Origin: Tamlana sp. I1
GTDB lineage: Bacteria > Bacteroidota > Bacteroidia > Flavobacteriales > Flavobacteriaceae
Length of the DNA: 64,000 nt
Assembly: GCF_015355625.1 (NCBI RefSeq)
Contig: NZ_JACLAF010000001.1
Coordinates: forward strand, 293,408-357,407
Direction: 5' to 3'
The position numbers were made by a program, and so were the translations under genes. Each line of letters begins with the position of its first letter. Position 1 is the first letter of the stretch. Shown one piece after another: positions 1 to 8,044 of this stretch. The notes beneath the pieces are model-generated. The model was not told the DNA's origin, did not search any database, and was given only the letters and a program-made list of their open reading frames with translations.

Positions 1-42
1 ATGTGATTACAGGGTTTTTGTTGGGTTTTAATACCCGAAAAG

Positions 43-434
43 TGGAGCCGGAGAGAATCGAACTCTCGTCCAAACAAGTAACCAAAGGGCTTTCTACACG
101 TTTATTCTTTTCTTGTTTTTTCGATTGCAAGCTGGTTAAAGACAACCCACTTACAACTTAGCTTCTTTAGTTTCGTAAAAGCATCAAAGCGCTGCTTAAA
201 CTATATTGACATTTACGATGCCTCAAAATGGAACGCCGTCAATCAAGGCTTTCCGGAGACATAAAGCTTTCCCGCCTTGCGGGACTAGGCCAATTCTACT
301 ATAATTCGAATTATGCAGCTAAAGCGTAGTTATTCTCGCCGTTTAAAATTTGGTCTAGCCTTTTACGTGTTTCAATGCCATTACACGACGTGCTTACCGT
401 TCAATTAATCTCGCTGTCAAAACCAGTCGACCCC
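43..434 (-). ncRNA. ssrA: tmRNA (one-piece)
   Basis: Transfer-messenger RNA that rescues stalled ribosomes and tags the truncated protein for proteolysis. On the minus strand the 5' end GGGGTCG (428-434) pairs with CGGCTCC (44-50) to form a seven-pair acceptor stem with wobbles, followed by discriminator A at 43. The T-arm GTTCGATTC lies at the 3' end. The tag reading frame, 311-340, reads GENNYALAA and then TAA, the hydrophobic AA-ending degron expected of a tmRNA tag. The CCA tail is not encoded, so it must be added enzymatically. About 392 nt, a normal length for a one-piece tmRNA. The exact 5' end is inferred from the stem only. Confidence 0.95.
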
Positions 435-591
435 ATTATTAATGAAATAGTAAAATTCTAATTTATCTAATCGAATTAATCCCGAATATGTTTGTGCTGA
501 TTTTAGTTCAGTATTTCGGGAACTCATCAATTAAATATTTTTTTCACTTCTATTAATTTCGATTTTTTTTGTCGAAATTGTATCAAGAAGT

Positions 592-684
592 GGGCGTTAC
601 CCTAAAAAGGGTCAGGCTTTCGGCAGTCGCTTTTTTTGAGAAAAACAAAAAAGAGCTCCAACAATGCCTCAATCCTTAACGCGG
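592..684 (-). ncRNA. Candidate structured RNA, copy 1
   Basis: The spacer 435-831 holds no gene, but on the minus strand 592-684 folds as a closed unit. The 5' GCGTTA (677-682) is complementary to the 3' TAACGC (594-599). An internal arm GCTCTTTTTTG pairs with a following CAAAAAAAGC, and a small ACCC/GGGT hairpin precedes the 3' strand. A promoter-like TAACTTTG box ends 6 nt before the closing stem, so transcription would start almost at the structure. A second, diverged copy with the same ends lies at 5472-5635. It may belong to a known flavobacterial RNA family (Flavo-1 in Rfam is a candidate to test) or be a dispersed repeat; this is inference from folding by eye. The rest of the spacer (435-591, 697-831) shows nothing further. 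Confidence 0.45.
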
Positions 685-688
685 CCTG

Positions 689-696
689 CAAAGTTA
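689..696 (-). promoter_or_regulatory. Promoter -7 box upstream of candidate RNA/ssrA
   Basis: Minus-strand TAACTTTG fits the Bacteroidota -7 consensus TAnnTTTG. It is followed by GCAGGCC and then the GCGTTA that opens the candidate structured RNA. It could also supply transcription to ssrA about 250 nt further on; no better -7 box is seen directly upstream of ssrA. Confidence 0.5.
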
Positions 697-831
697 CCAA
701 AAAACTTTGTATACCACTTCAAAACCTTTAAATTTAGTTCAAAACTTATGCCAATTCATTTTTAAAGCAAAACAAATCAACGTTTTCAAGAATAAACAAC
801 CAAAAACCAATAGCCAAAAACCAACAACCAA

Positions 832-2040
832 ATGAAATTCGCCCTCATAAAAGAACGTAAAATTCCAGCAGACCCCCGAGTGGTATTTTCACCTTCAAAA
901 TTAGTGGAGGCAAAAAAAAGGTTTCCCAAAGCGATTTTTAGAGTAGAATCATCAGCAGTTCGTGTATTTCCAGACGAGGCTTATAGTGCATTAGGGTTCG
1001 AGGTAACTACTAATGTTTCCGATTGTGATGTGTTTATAGGCATTAAAGAAGTTCCCATCCAAGCCTTAATTCCAAATAAAAAATACATTTTCTTTTCACA
1101 TACCATAAAAAAGCAACCCCATAATCGTGCTTTATTACAAGCCATAATCGAAAAAAACATCACCCTTTACGATCATGAAACCATGGTAAACCAAAACGGA
1201 AAACGCTTAATAGGTTTTGGTAAATATGCAGGCATTGTTGGGGTTTATAATGGATTTAGAACTTGGGGGTTAAAATATAATACCTGGCAACTGCCCAAAG
1301 CAAGTACATTATTAAATCAAGAAGCTTTATTAAACGCGTTAAAAAGCATTAAACTTCCAAACCTAAAAATTCTATTAACAGGAAACGGTAAAGTTGCCCA
1401 TGCAGCAAAAAACATGTTGGATGCCATGGAGATTAGGGAGGTTTTGGTTAACGAGTATGTAAACGGTAGCTTCAACGAAAGTGTGTATTGTAAAATTCAT
1501 GTATCAGATTATAATAAGCACAAAGGCCAAAAGCCATTCAGCAGTCAAGATTTTTATAAAAATCCAGAAAATTACGAGTCCAATTTTATGCGATTCGCTA
1601 AAGTAACCGATTTTTTTATTACAGGTCATTTTTATGCAGAAGGCGCTCCGTATTTGTATACGAAAGCCGATGTGAAGTCTGAAGATTTCAATATTAAAGT
1701 GGTTGCCGATATTAGCTGCGATGTTGCAGGGCCAATTGCAACAACCATTAGAGCTTCAGATATTATAAATCCTATTTATGGTTACGATAAACAAACCGGA
1801 GCCGAAACCAATTTTAAAGCTAAAAACGCCATAGCGGTCATGGCGGTAAATAATTTGCCTTGCGAAATTCCACAAGATGCCAGCGAAGGTTTTGGCGATA
1901 TGTTTTTAGAACACATCATGCCTGCTTTTTTTAATCAGGATGCTAATGGTATTTTAGAACGTGCAAAAATTACCGAAAACGGAAAATTAACTAAGCGTTT
2001 TGCCTATTTACAAGCTTATGTAGATGGAAAAATACATTAG
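832..2040 (+). CDS. Saccharopine/alanine dehydrogenase-like NAD(P)-dependent oxidoreductase
   Basis: A 402-residue protein of the alanine dehydrogenase/transhydrogenase/saccharopine dehydrogenase superfamily. Visible signs are the N-terminal KER...RV pattern (residues 7-17), FSHTIKK at 88-94, resembling the family's substrate-domain motif, a nucleotide-binding turn TGNGKVAHA at 183-191 starting the Rossmann domain, and VADISCDVAGP near 291-301, typical of lysine-forming saccharopine dehydrogenases. It would be a cytosolic amino-acid dehydrogenase, but lysine or saccharopine as substrate cannot be read from sequence. It stands alone, with an A/C-rich leader of CCAAAAA-like repeats just before the ATG and no Shine-Dalgarno. 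Confidence 0.8.
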   Translation: MKFALIKERKIPADPRVVFSPSKLVEAKKRFPKAIFRVESSAVRVFPDEAYSALGFEVTTNVSDCDVFIGIKEVPIQALIPNKKYIFFSHTIKKQPHNRALLQAIIEKNITLYDHETMVNQNGKRLIGFGKYAGIVGVYNGFRTWGLKYNTWQLPKASTLLNQEALLNALKSIKLPNLKILLTGNGKVAHAAKNMLDAMEIREVLVNEYVNGSFNESVYCKIHVSDYNKHKGQKPFSSQDFYKNPENYESNFMRFAKVTDFFITGHFYAEGAPYLYTKADVKSEDFNIKVVADISCDVAGPIATTIRASDIINPIYGYDKQTGAETNFKAKNAIAVMAVNNLPCEIPQDASEGFGDMFLEHIMPAFFNQDANGILERAKITENGKLTKRFAYLQAYVDGKIH

Positions 2041-2254
2041 TTTTTTTGTTTTGTAATTAGTGAGTTTTATATTGTTTAGTAAGATTTTTGTTATTTTTTG
2101 TCATATATTTGTTACAGTATTTAAGGATACTGAATTGTTATATATCAAGTTTTGAGGATTAATTTTGCTTGAGGGATGTGATTTTTTAACCTTTTGGAGG
2201 TATATCGAATAGTGAATTACAATACATTATATTAACCTTTTTAAAAATTAATTT

Positions 2255-3145
2255 ATGAAAAAAATTACTCTAAGTTTTCAACTCTGTATACTGTTTTTTG
2301 CTCAGTTGATTAGTGCGCAGGTTTCAAATTATCCTTACATTCAAAATTTTGATAGTTTTGTAGATTGTATAGATACCTGTGGGGAGCCTTGTGCTCTAAA
2401 AGAATCTTGGACCAATGTTTATACCGATCAAGATGAATGGATAACAAATAAAGCAGCCACCCCAACAGCAGATACAGGACCAACTGTTGACCATACTTTA
2501 GGAACCCAATTGGGTACATATCTTTATGTGGAAACTTCAGATCCGTGCCATCTAGTTAGTACAACTTCACACCTTTTGTCACCTGTTTTTGATCTCACAT
2601 CACCATCTTTAACTCTTTCCGAGATGTCGTTCTGGTATCATATGATGGGAGTTGATATGGGAGATTTAACCGTAGATATTTCAACAGATGGCGGAGCGAA
2701 CTGGGTTAACTTGGTTCCTCCATTTACAGATAATGTAGATATTTGGCAAGAAAAGGTTGTTGATATTTCGGCATATACTAATGAAGCTTCGGTGCAATTT
2801 AGATTTGATTATACTACTTCGGTTACTGGTTATCATGCAGATGTAGCTATTGACGACTTCTCTATTGGAGATATTACACTAGGGCTTGATTCGTTAAACT
2901 CAGATTTGAATTCGGTTACATTATACCCTAATCCAGCAAAGAAAGAGATATATTTAAGTAACCCTAAGTCTCTTAATCTATATAGTATTGAGATTTATGA
3001 TTTTAATGGGCGTTTAGTAACGGTACAGGATTTAAAAGGCATGGGCGTTCAAAAACGTGTAGATATTTCAAAATTAGCGACTTCTGTTTATTTAGTGGTT
3101 ATTGAAGGCGAAGAAGGTCGAATTACTCATAAGTTGATTAAGTAG
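2255..3145 (+). CDS. Secreted protein with T9SS type A sorting domain
   Basis: A 296-residue exported protein. Residues 1-21 form a signal peptide ending ISA-Q. The middle (about 30-205) resembles an MAM/jelly-roll type adhesion module: ...SPVFDLTSPSLTLSEMSFW, then a DISTDGG.NW strand, then V.FRF.Y and AIDDFSI. The C-terminus from about residue 222 is a type IX secretion sorting domain (LYPNPAKKEIYLS, YDFNGRLV, IEG..GRITHKLIK), so it should cross the outer membrane through T9SS and be surface-attached or released. Cysteines cluster at 38-47 (CIDTCGEPC). No partner gene is adjacent; a terminator follows the stop codon. The ligand or enzymatic role is unknown. Confidence 0.85.
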   Translation: MKKITLSFQLCILFFAQLISAQVSNYPYIQNFDSFVDCIDTCGEPCALKESWTNVYTDQDEWITNKAATPTADTGPTVDHTLGTQLGTYLYVETSDPCHLVSTTSHLLSPVFDLTSPSLTLSEMSFWYHMMGVDMGDLTVDISTDGGANWVNLVPPFTDNVDIWQEKVVDISAYTNEASVQFRFDYTTSVTGYHADVAIDDFSIGDITLGLDSLNSDLNSVTLYPNPAKKEIYLSNPKSLNLYSIEIYDFNGRLVTVQDLKGMGVQKRVDISKLATSVYLVVIEGEEGRITHKLIK

Positions 3146-3165
3146 TCTTTATATTAAGAATATTA

Positions 3166-3205
3166 AAAACCCTTTCTGTGATGTCATAGAAAGGGTTTTG
3201 TTTTT
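3166..3205 (+). terminator. Rho-independent terminator after T9SS cargo gene
   Basis: AAAACCCTTTCT and AGAAAGGGTTTT form a stem of about 12 bp around a 10-nt loop (3166-3199), followed by GTTTTT. It lies 20 nt after the stop codon. Confidence 0.85.
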
Positions 3206-3318
3206 AATAGAAATTCCAAAATACTAGAAATTTAGAGAAAAAATTATTCCAAATAATGCTATATAAGCTAAAAATAATAGCTTTGCTTTTTTAGACTACC
3301 AAATTGGAACTTAAATCT

Positions 3319-4101
3319 ATGACAAAAACGGCATTGATAACAGGAGCGGCATCAGGATTAGGCTACGAATTAGCGCTACTATTAGCCAAAGATCAATACA
3401 AATTAATTTTAGTAGATGTTAATGCCGAGAGTTTAGCAAAAGCTCAAGCAGAAATTACTCAAACCTATAACGTTCAAGTTATTGCTTTAGCTAAAGATTT
3501 AAGCCTGCCTAATATCTCCCAAGAAATTATGGACGATATTGACAACGCTCCAATCGATGTTTTAATAAACAATGCTGGTTTTGGGTTGTTTGGTTCGTTT
3601 GCTAACACCAATTGGGAACGCGAACTCGCCATGCTACACGTACATATTATTACCACAACACATTTAACCAAGTTGGTTTTAAAAGGCATGGTTAAACGCG
3701 GTTCTGGTAAAATTTTAAATATGTCGTCTTTGGCAGCTTTTCAACCAGGACCTTTAATGTCTATTTATTATGCTTCAAAAGGCTATATGCTCTCGTTTTC
3801 AGAGGCAATAGCAAACGAACTTAAAGGCACAGGAATTACCGTAACGGCATTATGCCCTGGACCAACAAAAACATCTTTTCAAGAAACGGTTTCTAAAAAT
3901 ACCACCGCCAACAAAATCAAATTTAATACGGCCTGCGCTAAAGAAGTTGCACTTTACGGTTATAAAGCCATGTTAAATGGAAAAACCTATGCAATTCCTG
4001 GAGGTTTTAATAAGTTTTTAGCAACAATTCCGCGTTTTATTACACGTAATGCAGCCACTAACATTGTTAGAAAAATACAGGCCAAAAATAGAAACGATTA
4101 A
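3319..4101 (+). CDS. Short-chain dehydrogenase/reductase (classical SDR)
   Basis: A 260-residue NAD(P)-dependent oxidoreductase with a Rossmann fold. It has the cofactor motif TGAASGLG (residues 8-15), the structural NNAG (84-87), catalytic serine in NMSS (136-137) and the YxxxK pair Y150/K154. The ORF is open back to a TTG at 3304, but ATG 3319 places the TALITGA strand at the usual distance from the N-terminus, so it was chosen. The PGPTKT segment after the catalytic region and the C-terminal KFLATIPRFITR stretch resemble the DltE/YqjQ-like 'SDR family oxidoreductase' group. Substrate unknown. Monocistronic, bounded by terminators on both sides. Confidence 0.85.
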   Translation: MTKTALITGAASGLGYELALLLAKDQYKLILVDVNAESLAKAQAEITQTYNVQVIALAKDLSLPNISQEIMDDIDNAPIDVLINNAGFGLFGSFANTNWERELAMLHVHIITTTHLTKLVLKGMVKRGSGKILNMSSLAAFQPGPLMSIYYASKGYMLSFSEAIANELKGTGITVTALCPGPTKTSFQETVSKNTTANKIKFNTACAKEVALYGYKAMLNGKTYAIPGGFNKFLATIPRFITRNAATNIVRKIQAKNRND

Positions 4102-4128
4102 AATATTTAATCGAAATTCCCAAATCTG

Positions 4129-4154
4129 CCTAAAAAAGCGTTTTTAGGTTTTTT
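4129..4154 (+). terminator. Terminator after SDR gene
   Basis: CCTAAAAA / TTTTTAGG stem (4129-4148) around a short loop, followed by a TTTTTT run. Confidence 0.75.
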
Positions 4155-4179
4155 ACAAACCAACCAAACCCCAAAAATC

Positions 4180-4647
4180 ATGAAATTTCCACTTTTAGCA
4201 TGCTTCGTTTTAGTATTATTGTTTAACTGTTCAAGTTCCGACGATTCCAGTTCAGGAAGCTCCATTTCTAATCAAAATTTAACAGGAACTGTAGAAGGTG
4301 AATCTTTTACTTTTGTTGCCGGTAAAGCTTTTGAAACCTCATTCAATAATGAAGATTTATATTCGGTTAACCTTACTAATGAAGTTGTTGGTTGTGAAGA
4401 CTATGTTTTAGACTACGGACTTAAAATTAGTGCCACCGTACCAAAATCAGTTGGTGTTTATAACGATATTAATATTGTAACACAAAACGGAAATAATACC
4501 CCTGTAAATAATTTAAACCGTACCGTTGAAATTACTGCTGTAAGTGATACAGAAATCTCTGGAAAAATGAAACTTAACAAAGAGGAAAGTCCTGTTTCAG
4601 AAGAAAGTATTTTTGAAGGAGCGTTTACCGTTGCTATTTGCGATTAA
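4180..4647 (+). CDS. Small lipoprotein, function unknown
   Basis: A 155-residue lipoprotein. The signal peptide has a lipobox LLFNC with the lipidated Cys17, followed by a Ser/Asp-rich tether (SSSDDSSSGSS) of the type that often accompanies surface-exposed lipoproteins in Bacteroidota. The rest is predicted beta-rich and resembles small DUF6252-like lipoproteins (TGTVEG.SFTF..GKAF at 36-52), but I do not recognise a definite family. Two cysteines remain in the mature part (near residues 73 and 154) and could form a disulfide. Its stop codon directly abuts the gene relic on the opposite strand. Confidence 0.7.
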   Translation: MKFPLLACFVLVLLFNCSSSDDSSSGSSISNQNLTGTVEGESFTFVAGKAFETSFNNEDLYSVNLTNEVVGCEDYVLDYGLKISATVPKSVGVYNDINIVTQNGNNTPVNNLNRTVEITAVSDTEISGKMKLNKEESPVSEESIFEGAFTVAICD

Positions 4648-4758
4648 CTAAATTCTAAACTACCCCCAAAAGTAATCGCGCCCTACAATAAAGACTTGCT
4701 TTGATCTGCTTTTGGCTGTGTTAATTGCTTTTCTAATATCAGGCTATTAAAAATCTTC
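4648..4758 (-). pseudogene. Relic of an outer-membrane-protein gene (C-terminal fragment)
   Basis: Read on the minus strand, 4648-4758 encodes PDIRKAINTAKSRSK, then VFIV and ..F.WG, which aligns with the C-terminus PDIRTTSNTAESASQ...FYIQRVIAFGG of the outer-membrane protein gene at 8242-9093. The last bases before the stop are also nearly identical at the DNA level (CTAAATTCTAAA..ACCCCCAAAAG). The fragment has lost about one base near its end relative to the intact gene and has no upstream part. It is therefore a decayed paralogue, not a gene. It starts at the very base after the neighbouring lipoprotein stop codon. Confidence 0.75.
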
Positions 4759-4761
4759 TTT

Positions 4762-5145
4762 TTAGCTGGGTATAGATTTTTTAAACTCACAATCAATACA
4801 TAAAACAGTTAGTATGCCTAGCGTATAAGCAACTAAATCTGAAACATTAAATGTACTGCCTAATATAATTTTTATAAGGTTATTGTGTTGTAAATTAAGT
4901 GCTTGTAAGATATTGATAAGTTGTAGGAATTCTATAAAAAATGCAAATACCAATACAGAAATGGCTATTTTAAAGTCATATCCCTTTATAAAACTTTTAA
5001 AAAAGTAATACAGTAAAATAACAACTAAATAGTCGCCAAACGTGTGGCGTATAAATCCTGTTTTTATAAAGGTTGCGATTCCTACTTCTATTAAAAATAG
5101 GAGTATGGTGATTATGATATATGTTTTATTAAGGCTAAATGACAT
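4762..5145 (-). CDS. DUF2809 family membrane protein
   Basis: A 127-residue integral membrane protein with about four hydrophobic segments (10-28, 38-50, 60-78, 100-118). The phrases FIRHTFGDYLVVILLYY and FFIEFLQL match the DUF2809 family, whose function is unknown (VanZ-like layout). ATG start with no Shine-Dalgarno. It lies 17 bp downstream of another small membrane gene on the same strand, so the two are probably co-transcribed. Confidence 0.7.
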   Translation of the reverse strand: MSFSLNKTYIIITILLFLIEVGIATFIKTGFIRHTFGDYLVVILLYYFFKSFIKGYDFKIAISVLVFAFFIEFLQLINILQALNLQHNNLIKIILGSTFNVSDLVAYTLGILTVLCIDCEFKKSIPS

Positions 5146-5162
5146 GAGAATAAGTTGTTTAT

Positions 5163-5456
5163 TTAATATTTAACGGTTATAACAATATAAAAGTAATAGC
5201 ACGCGATTGGAATATTTAGAAGCATAATCCCACATGTTTTTAATAATTCTACGCGGTGTTTATTATTAGCTATAAGTGCTATCAGGCTTATAATAAATAC
5301 CATTAAGTTAAATGGTATGGCTATTAAAACATATTGAAATCCGATGTCTTCTATGAGGTTCGAATGGTCAAAATATAGGAACAAGGAAAGTATTGTTGTT
5401 CCTATGATAAAACTTAAAATAGCTGTAGTTTTTCCTAAGTATATGAGGTTTTTCAT
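5163..5456 (-). CDS. Small membrane protein, unknown
   Basis: A 97-residue protein with three predicted membrane segments (about 9-29, 41-63, 74-94) and short charged loops. I do not recognise a family. It precedes the DUF2809 gene in the same direction with a 17 bp gap, suggesting an operon. Confidence 0.6.
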   Translation of the reverse strand: MKNLIYLGKTTAILSFIIGTTILSLFLYFDHSNLIEDIGFQYVLIAIPFNLMVFIISLIALIANNKHRVELLKTCGIMLLNIPIACYYFYIVITVKY

Positions 5457-5471
5457 TGGGAGTTACTGTTT

Positions 5472-5635
5472 GCGTTAATGATTGTAGCGGCATCCTTTTT
5501 TGTGCTTAGTTTAAAATTTTAAATTATTTCGAACTTAGATCTGGGTCACTTATTTGATGTGATACTGAAACAAGTTCAGCACAAGAAAGATATAGCGGAA
5601 AGCATGACCCCCGATTTTTCTCGGGGGTAACGCCC
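5472..5635 (+). ncRNA. Candidate structured RNA, copy 2 (degenerate, enlarged)
   Basis: Same architecture as the element at 592-684, on the plus strand: it opens with GCGTTAATGATTG (5472-5484) and closes with GGGGGTAACGCCC, so the ends pair (GCGTTA with TAACGC). The pyrimidine-rich arm CATCCTTTTTTGTGCT pairs imperfectly with AGCACAAGAAAGAT, but about 70 nt are inserted in its loop (about 5507-5575). The last hairpin is CCCCCGA...TCGGGGG. The promoter box ahead of it is poorer (TTACTGTTTG). It may be a non-functional copy. It lies between two minus-strand genes. Confidence 0.4.
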
Positions 5636-5642
5636 AAATTGA

Positions 5643-7013
5643 TTATCCGTTATTCCAATCAATACGTCTTGAAACGTACATAACACTTGCTAAAATTAGG
5701 AATAGACCAATGCTTCCTACAAGTAACGCGTAGTTTTCTAACTGAATGATAACATATATAAAGGTGTATAAAGCGGCTAAACTAACACTTATGAACAGTG
5801 GAAACTTATAGGTTTTTAAAATGGATTTAGCATATAACGTAATGAGTACAATTACCGAAGTGCCTGCGATAAGGTAGGCCTTTAAAAAGTTGCTGTGTTC
5901 TGATATGGAGACTAATAATGTGTAGAACATGGTTAGTGCAACTCCTATCATTAAATATTGAAAGGGGTGTATATTTATATTGCTTAAGGTTTGTATTAAA
6001 AAGAATATCAAAAAGGTTAGCCCAATAACCAGAAAACCATATTTAGCGGAGCGTTCACTTTTTTGATATTCATCAACCATAACCATAAATTTAGTGCCAA
6101 AGGCAAATTGTTTTAAATTTGGGATGTTTTTTAAATGCTGTTGTGAAAATGCTCGGTTTATATGAAGTACCTTCCAGTCTGCCTTAAAGCCATCTTTAGA
6201 AATTTGTTTGGTTTCATCGTTAGGGAGGTAGTTACCTATAAAACTGGGGTCGGCCCAGTTGGAAACCATTTGCATTTGTGTTGTTTTTCCAATTGGAATG
6301 AGTTGTATTTGTTTACTACCATTAAAAGTTATTGAAAAACTAAATTCTGTATTGTTATTCTGTAAATAATTTTCTTGATTTATATAATTCGATTCTAAAA
6401 CGTCTAAATTGGTGTTTTTTCTTTCGTTTAGATTGGTTTCAAAGTTGTAGGTTTTGTTATTAAATTTTAATTGTATTTCGCTTTTAATGCCTTTTAAGTT
6501 GGAGGTTTCAATAATTACAGAGGCTTTATTCCAAATAATATCTTCGGGCTTAATGCCTTTGGACTCTAAATTAATGGGTGTATAATGTCCTGTAAAGTCC
6601 ATTTTTGACGTAAAAACTGCCGACTCGAAATTGCCACGATTTAATGTTTTTGAATTTACGTTAACTGAAGTATTAAGTTTTTCAGGGAAAATATAAGCGT
6701 GTTTTATATGGGTTTGTGTTTCCTTGAAATAGGTTTTAGTTTTTTCATTGTATGTTTTAGTCTCGGTATAGGTTTTATAGGGCAGTTTAAGAATAGGACC
6801 GTATACCAAAACGTTGTTCCCCCATTTTTCGTTGATTTCATTAACCACATCTTTTTGTCTATAGGCTCTTTCTTCTATTAAATTTTTGATATATGATAAG
6901 GGAATTAATAGAATTATAACAAGGAAGCCTACCATAAGCATTCTTGCAGTAGCTGAATATTTTAACCAATTTCCAAATTTGTTGTTTTGAGATGTGTTTT
7001 CGGGTGTTTCCAT
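5643..7013 (-). CDS. creD: Inner-membrane protein CreD (cell envelope integrity)
   Basis: A 456-residue CreD-family protein. It has one N-terminal membrane helix (about 26-46), a long periplasmic beta-rich domain (about 47-320), and a C-terminal block of about five helices (325-450). The opening WLKYSATARMLMVGFLVIILLIP and the R.AYR..VV.EI...WG segment are typical of the family. CreD contributes to envelope integrity and, in some bacteria, beta-lactam tolerance. Here there is no CreBC two-component pair; instead the gene is preceded by a winged-helix regulator (start codon 55 bp away), and its promoter carries the same palindrome as the first gene of the unit. Confidence 0.9.
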   Translation of the reverse strand: METPENTSQNNKFGNWLKYSATARMLMVGFLVIILLIPLSYIKNLIEERAYRQKDVVNEINEKWGNNVLVYGPILKLPYKTYTETKTYNEKTKTYFKETQTHIKHAYIFPEKLNTSVNVNSKTLNRGNFESAVFTSKMDFTGHYTPINLESKGIKPEDIIWNKASVIIETSNLKGIKSEIQLKFNNKTYNFETNLNERKNTNLDVLESNYINQENYLQNNNTEFSFSITFNGSKQIQLIPIGKTTQMQMVSNWADPSFIGNYLPNDETKQISKDGFKADWKVLHINRAFSQQHLKNIPNLKQFAFGTKFMVMVDEYQKSERSAKYGFLVIGLTFLIFFLIQTLSNINIHPFQYLMIGVALTMFYTLLVSISEHSNFLKAYLIAGTSVIVLITLYAKSILKTYKFPLFISVSLAALYTFIYVIIQLENYALLVGSIGLFLILASVMYVSRRIDWNNG

Positions 7014-7030
7014 AATTGTAAAATGTAAAG

Positions 7031-7049
7031 TACTTTGAAATTCAAAGTA
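7031..7049. promoter_or_regulatory. Palindromic operator upstream of creD
   Basis: TACTTTGA-AAT-TCAAAGTA is a perfect 8-bp inverted repeat with a 3-bp centre, 18 bp before the creD start codon. Either half contains TACTTTG, close to the -7 promoter consensus, so a bound protein would block RNA polymerase. A near-identical palindrome sits at 8045-8063. Confidence 0.6.
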
Positions 7050-7067
7050 AGTTGATAAATTTTTTTG

Positions 7068-7361
7068 TTATTGTTTATTTATTAATTTTTCAAGCGCTTC
7101 AATATGTTTTTTAAATGCCATGCTGCCTAGTTCGGTGGTAGAGTAACGGGTGTTTGGCTTTCTACCAATAAATTGTTTTTCCACTTTGATATAATCTGCT
7201 TTTTCTAAAGCTTTGGTGTGACTTGCAAGATTACCATCTGTGGCTTCTAATAATTCTTTCAGCATATTAAAATCGGCATACTCATTAACCATTAAAATTG
7301 ACATGATGCCCAATCTAATTCTATGATCGAATACTTTATTTATGTTGGTTATTATGCTCAT
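7068..7361 (-). CDS. Winged-helix transcriptional regulator
   Basis: A 97-residue one-domain DNA-binding protein. The pattern is helix (DHRIRLGIMSILMV), helix (NMLKELLEATDGNLASHTKALEKADYIKV) and wing (KQFIGRKPNTRYSTTELG), as in the MarR/ArsR-like winged-helix (HTH_34) regulators. No metal- or ligand-binding domain is present, so effector sensing is not evident. It lies between a membrane protein gene and creD, all on the minus strand. The palindromes at 7031-7049 and 8045-8063 are plausible binding sites, implying autoregulation and control of creD; this is inference. Confidence 0.8.
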   Translation of the reverse strand: MSIITNINKVFDHRIRLGIMSILMVNEYADFNMLKELLEATDGNLASHTKALEKADYIKVEKQFIGRKPNTRYSTTELGSMAFKKHIEALEKLINKQ

Positions 7362-7428
7362 TTTTATGTTTTCGGTCTGAAGCTAGGGTGTTTACTGCTA
7401 GGTTTCGTGTTTTGGGCTTTAGATGAAA

Positions 7429-8037
7429 TTAATTTTTATCATATTTAAAATGCATCCATGTGCCGTAAATTATATGGGCTACTCCAAAACCTAATATCCA
7501 CAACCAGAAACCGTAACCAGGTAGTAATGCTGCGATTAGCCCTAAAATGATTTCGGTAAAACCTAAATATCTTATATTTCCAATACTATATTTTGAGGCA
7601 TTAATTAGCGCTAAACCATAAAAAATAAGCATGAGTCCACCGGTATGCCCGTATTTTCCTTGCCCTAAAATAATTAAAATATAAAGTCCGCCTGCTAATA
7701 ATGGAATTATAAAGTTTATGACTAATCTTTTTGAGGTATTATCCCAGATTTTTACACCGTTTCTTTTTGCTTTTTTTGTAGTAAGATATATCCCTGTAAT
7801 AATGCTTAAAAAAGCAATTAAGAATAAATCAAGCATGGCCAAAGTAAATATTCTCCCATCAAGAATTAAATAGTCATTTCCTGAATTGTCAACTAACCAA
7901 TATGCGATGGCGCCACCAATTAAAGCGTAAATACCAGCCATGATACCTGATAAACCACTTAGTGAAATAAAGCGAGAAGACTTATTCATTAAGTCTTTAA
8001 TCTCACTTATGTTTTTTAGATAATCTTTTGATTCCAT
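7429..8037 (-). CDS. Six-helix membrane protein of the creD unit, unknown
   Basis: A 202-residue integral membrane protein with about six hydrophobic segments (about 29-48, 63-85, 104-124, 133-147, 158-172, 175-193) after a charged N-terminus (MESKDYLKNISEIKDLM). I recognise only that such proteins commonly precede this small winged-helix regulator in flavobacteria; the function is unknown. It is the first gene of the three-gene unit leading to creD and has the operator 8 bp before its start codon. Confidence 0.65.
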   Translation of the reverse strand: MESKDYLKNISEIKDLMNKSSRFISLSGLSGIMAGIYALIGGAIAYWLVDNSGNDYLILDGRIFTLAMLDLFLIAFLSIITGIYLTTKKAKRNGVKIWDNTSKRLVINFIIPLLAGGLYILIILGQGKYGHTGGLMLIFYGLALINASKYSIGNIRYLGFTEIILGLIAALLPGYGFWLWILGFGVAHIIYGTWMHFKYDKN

Positions 8038-8044
8038 ATTAAAG

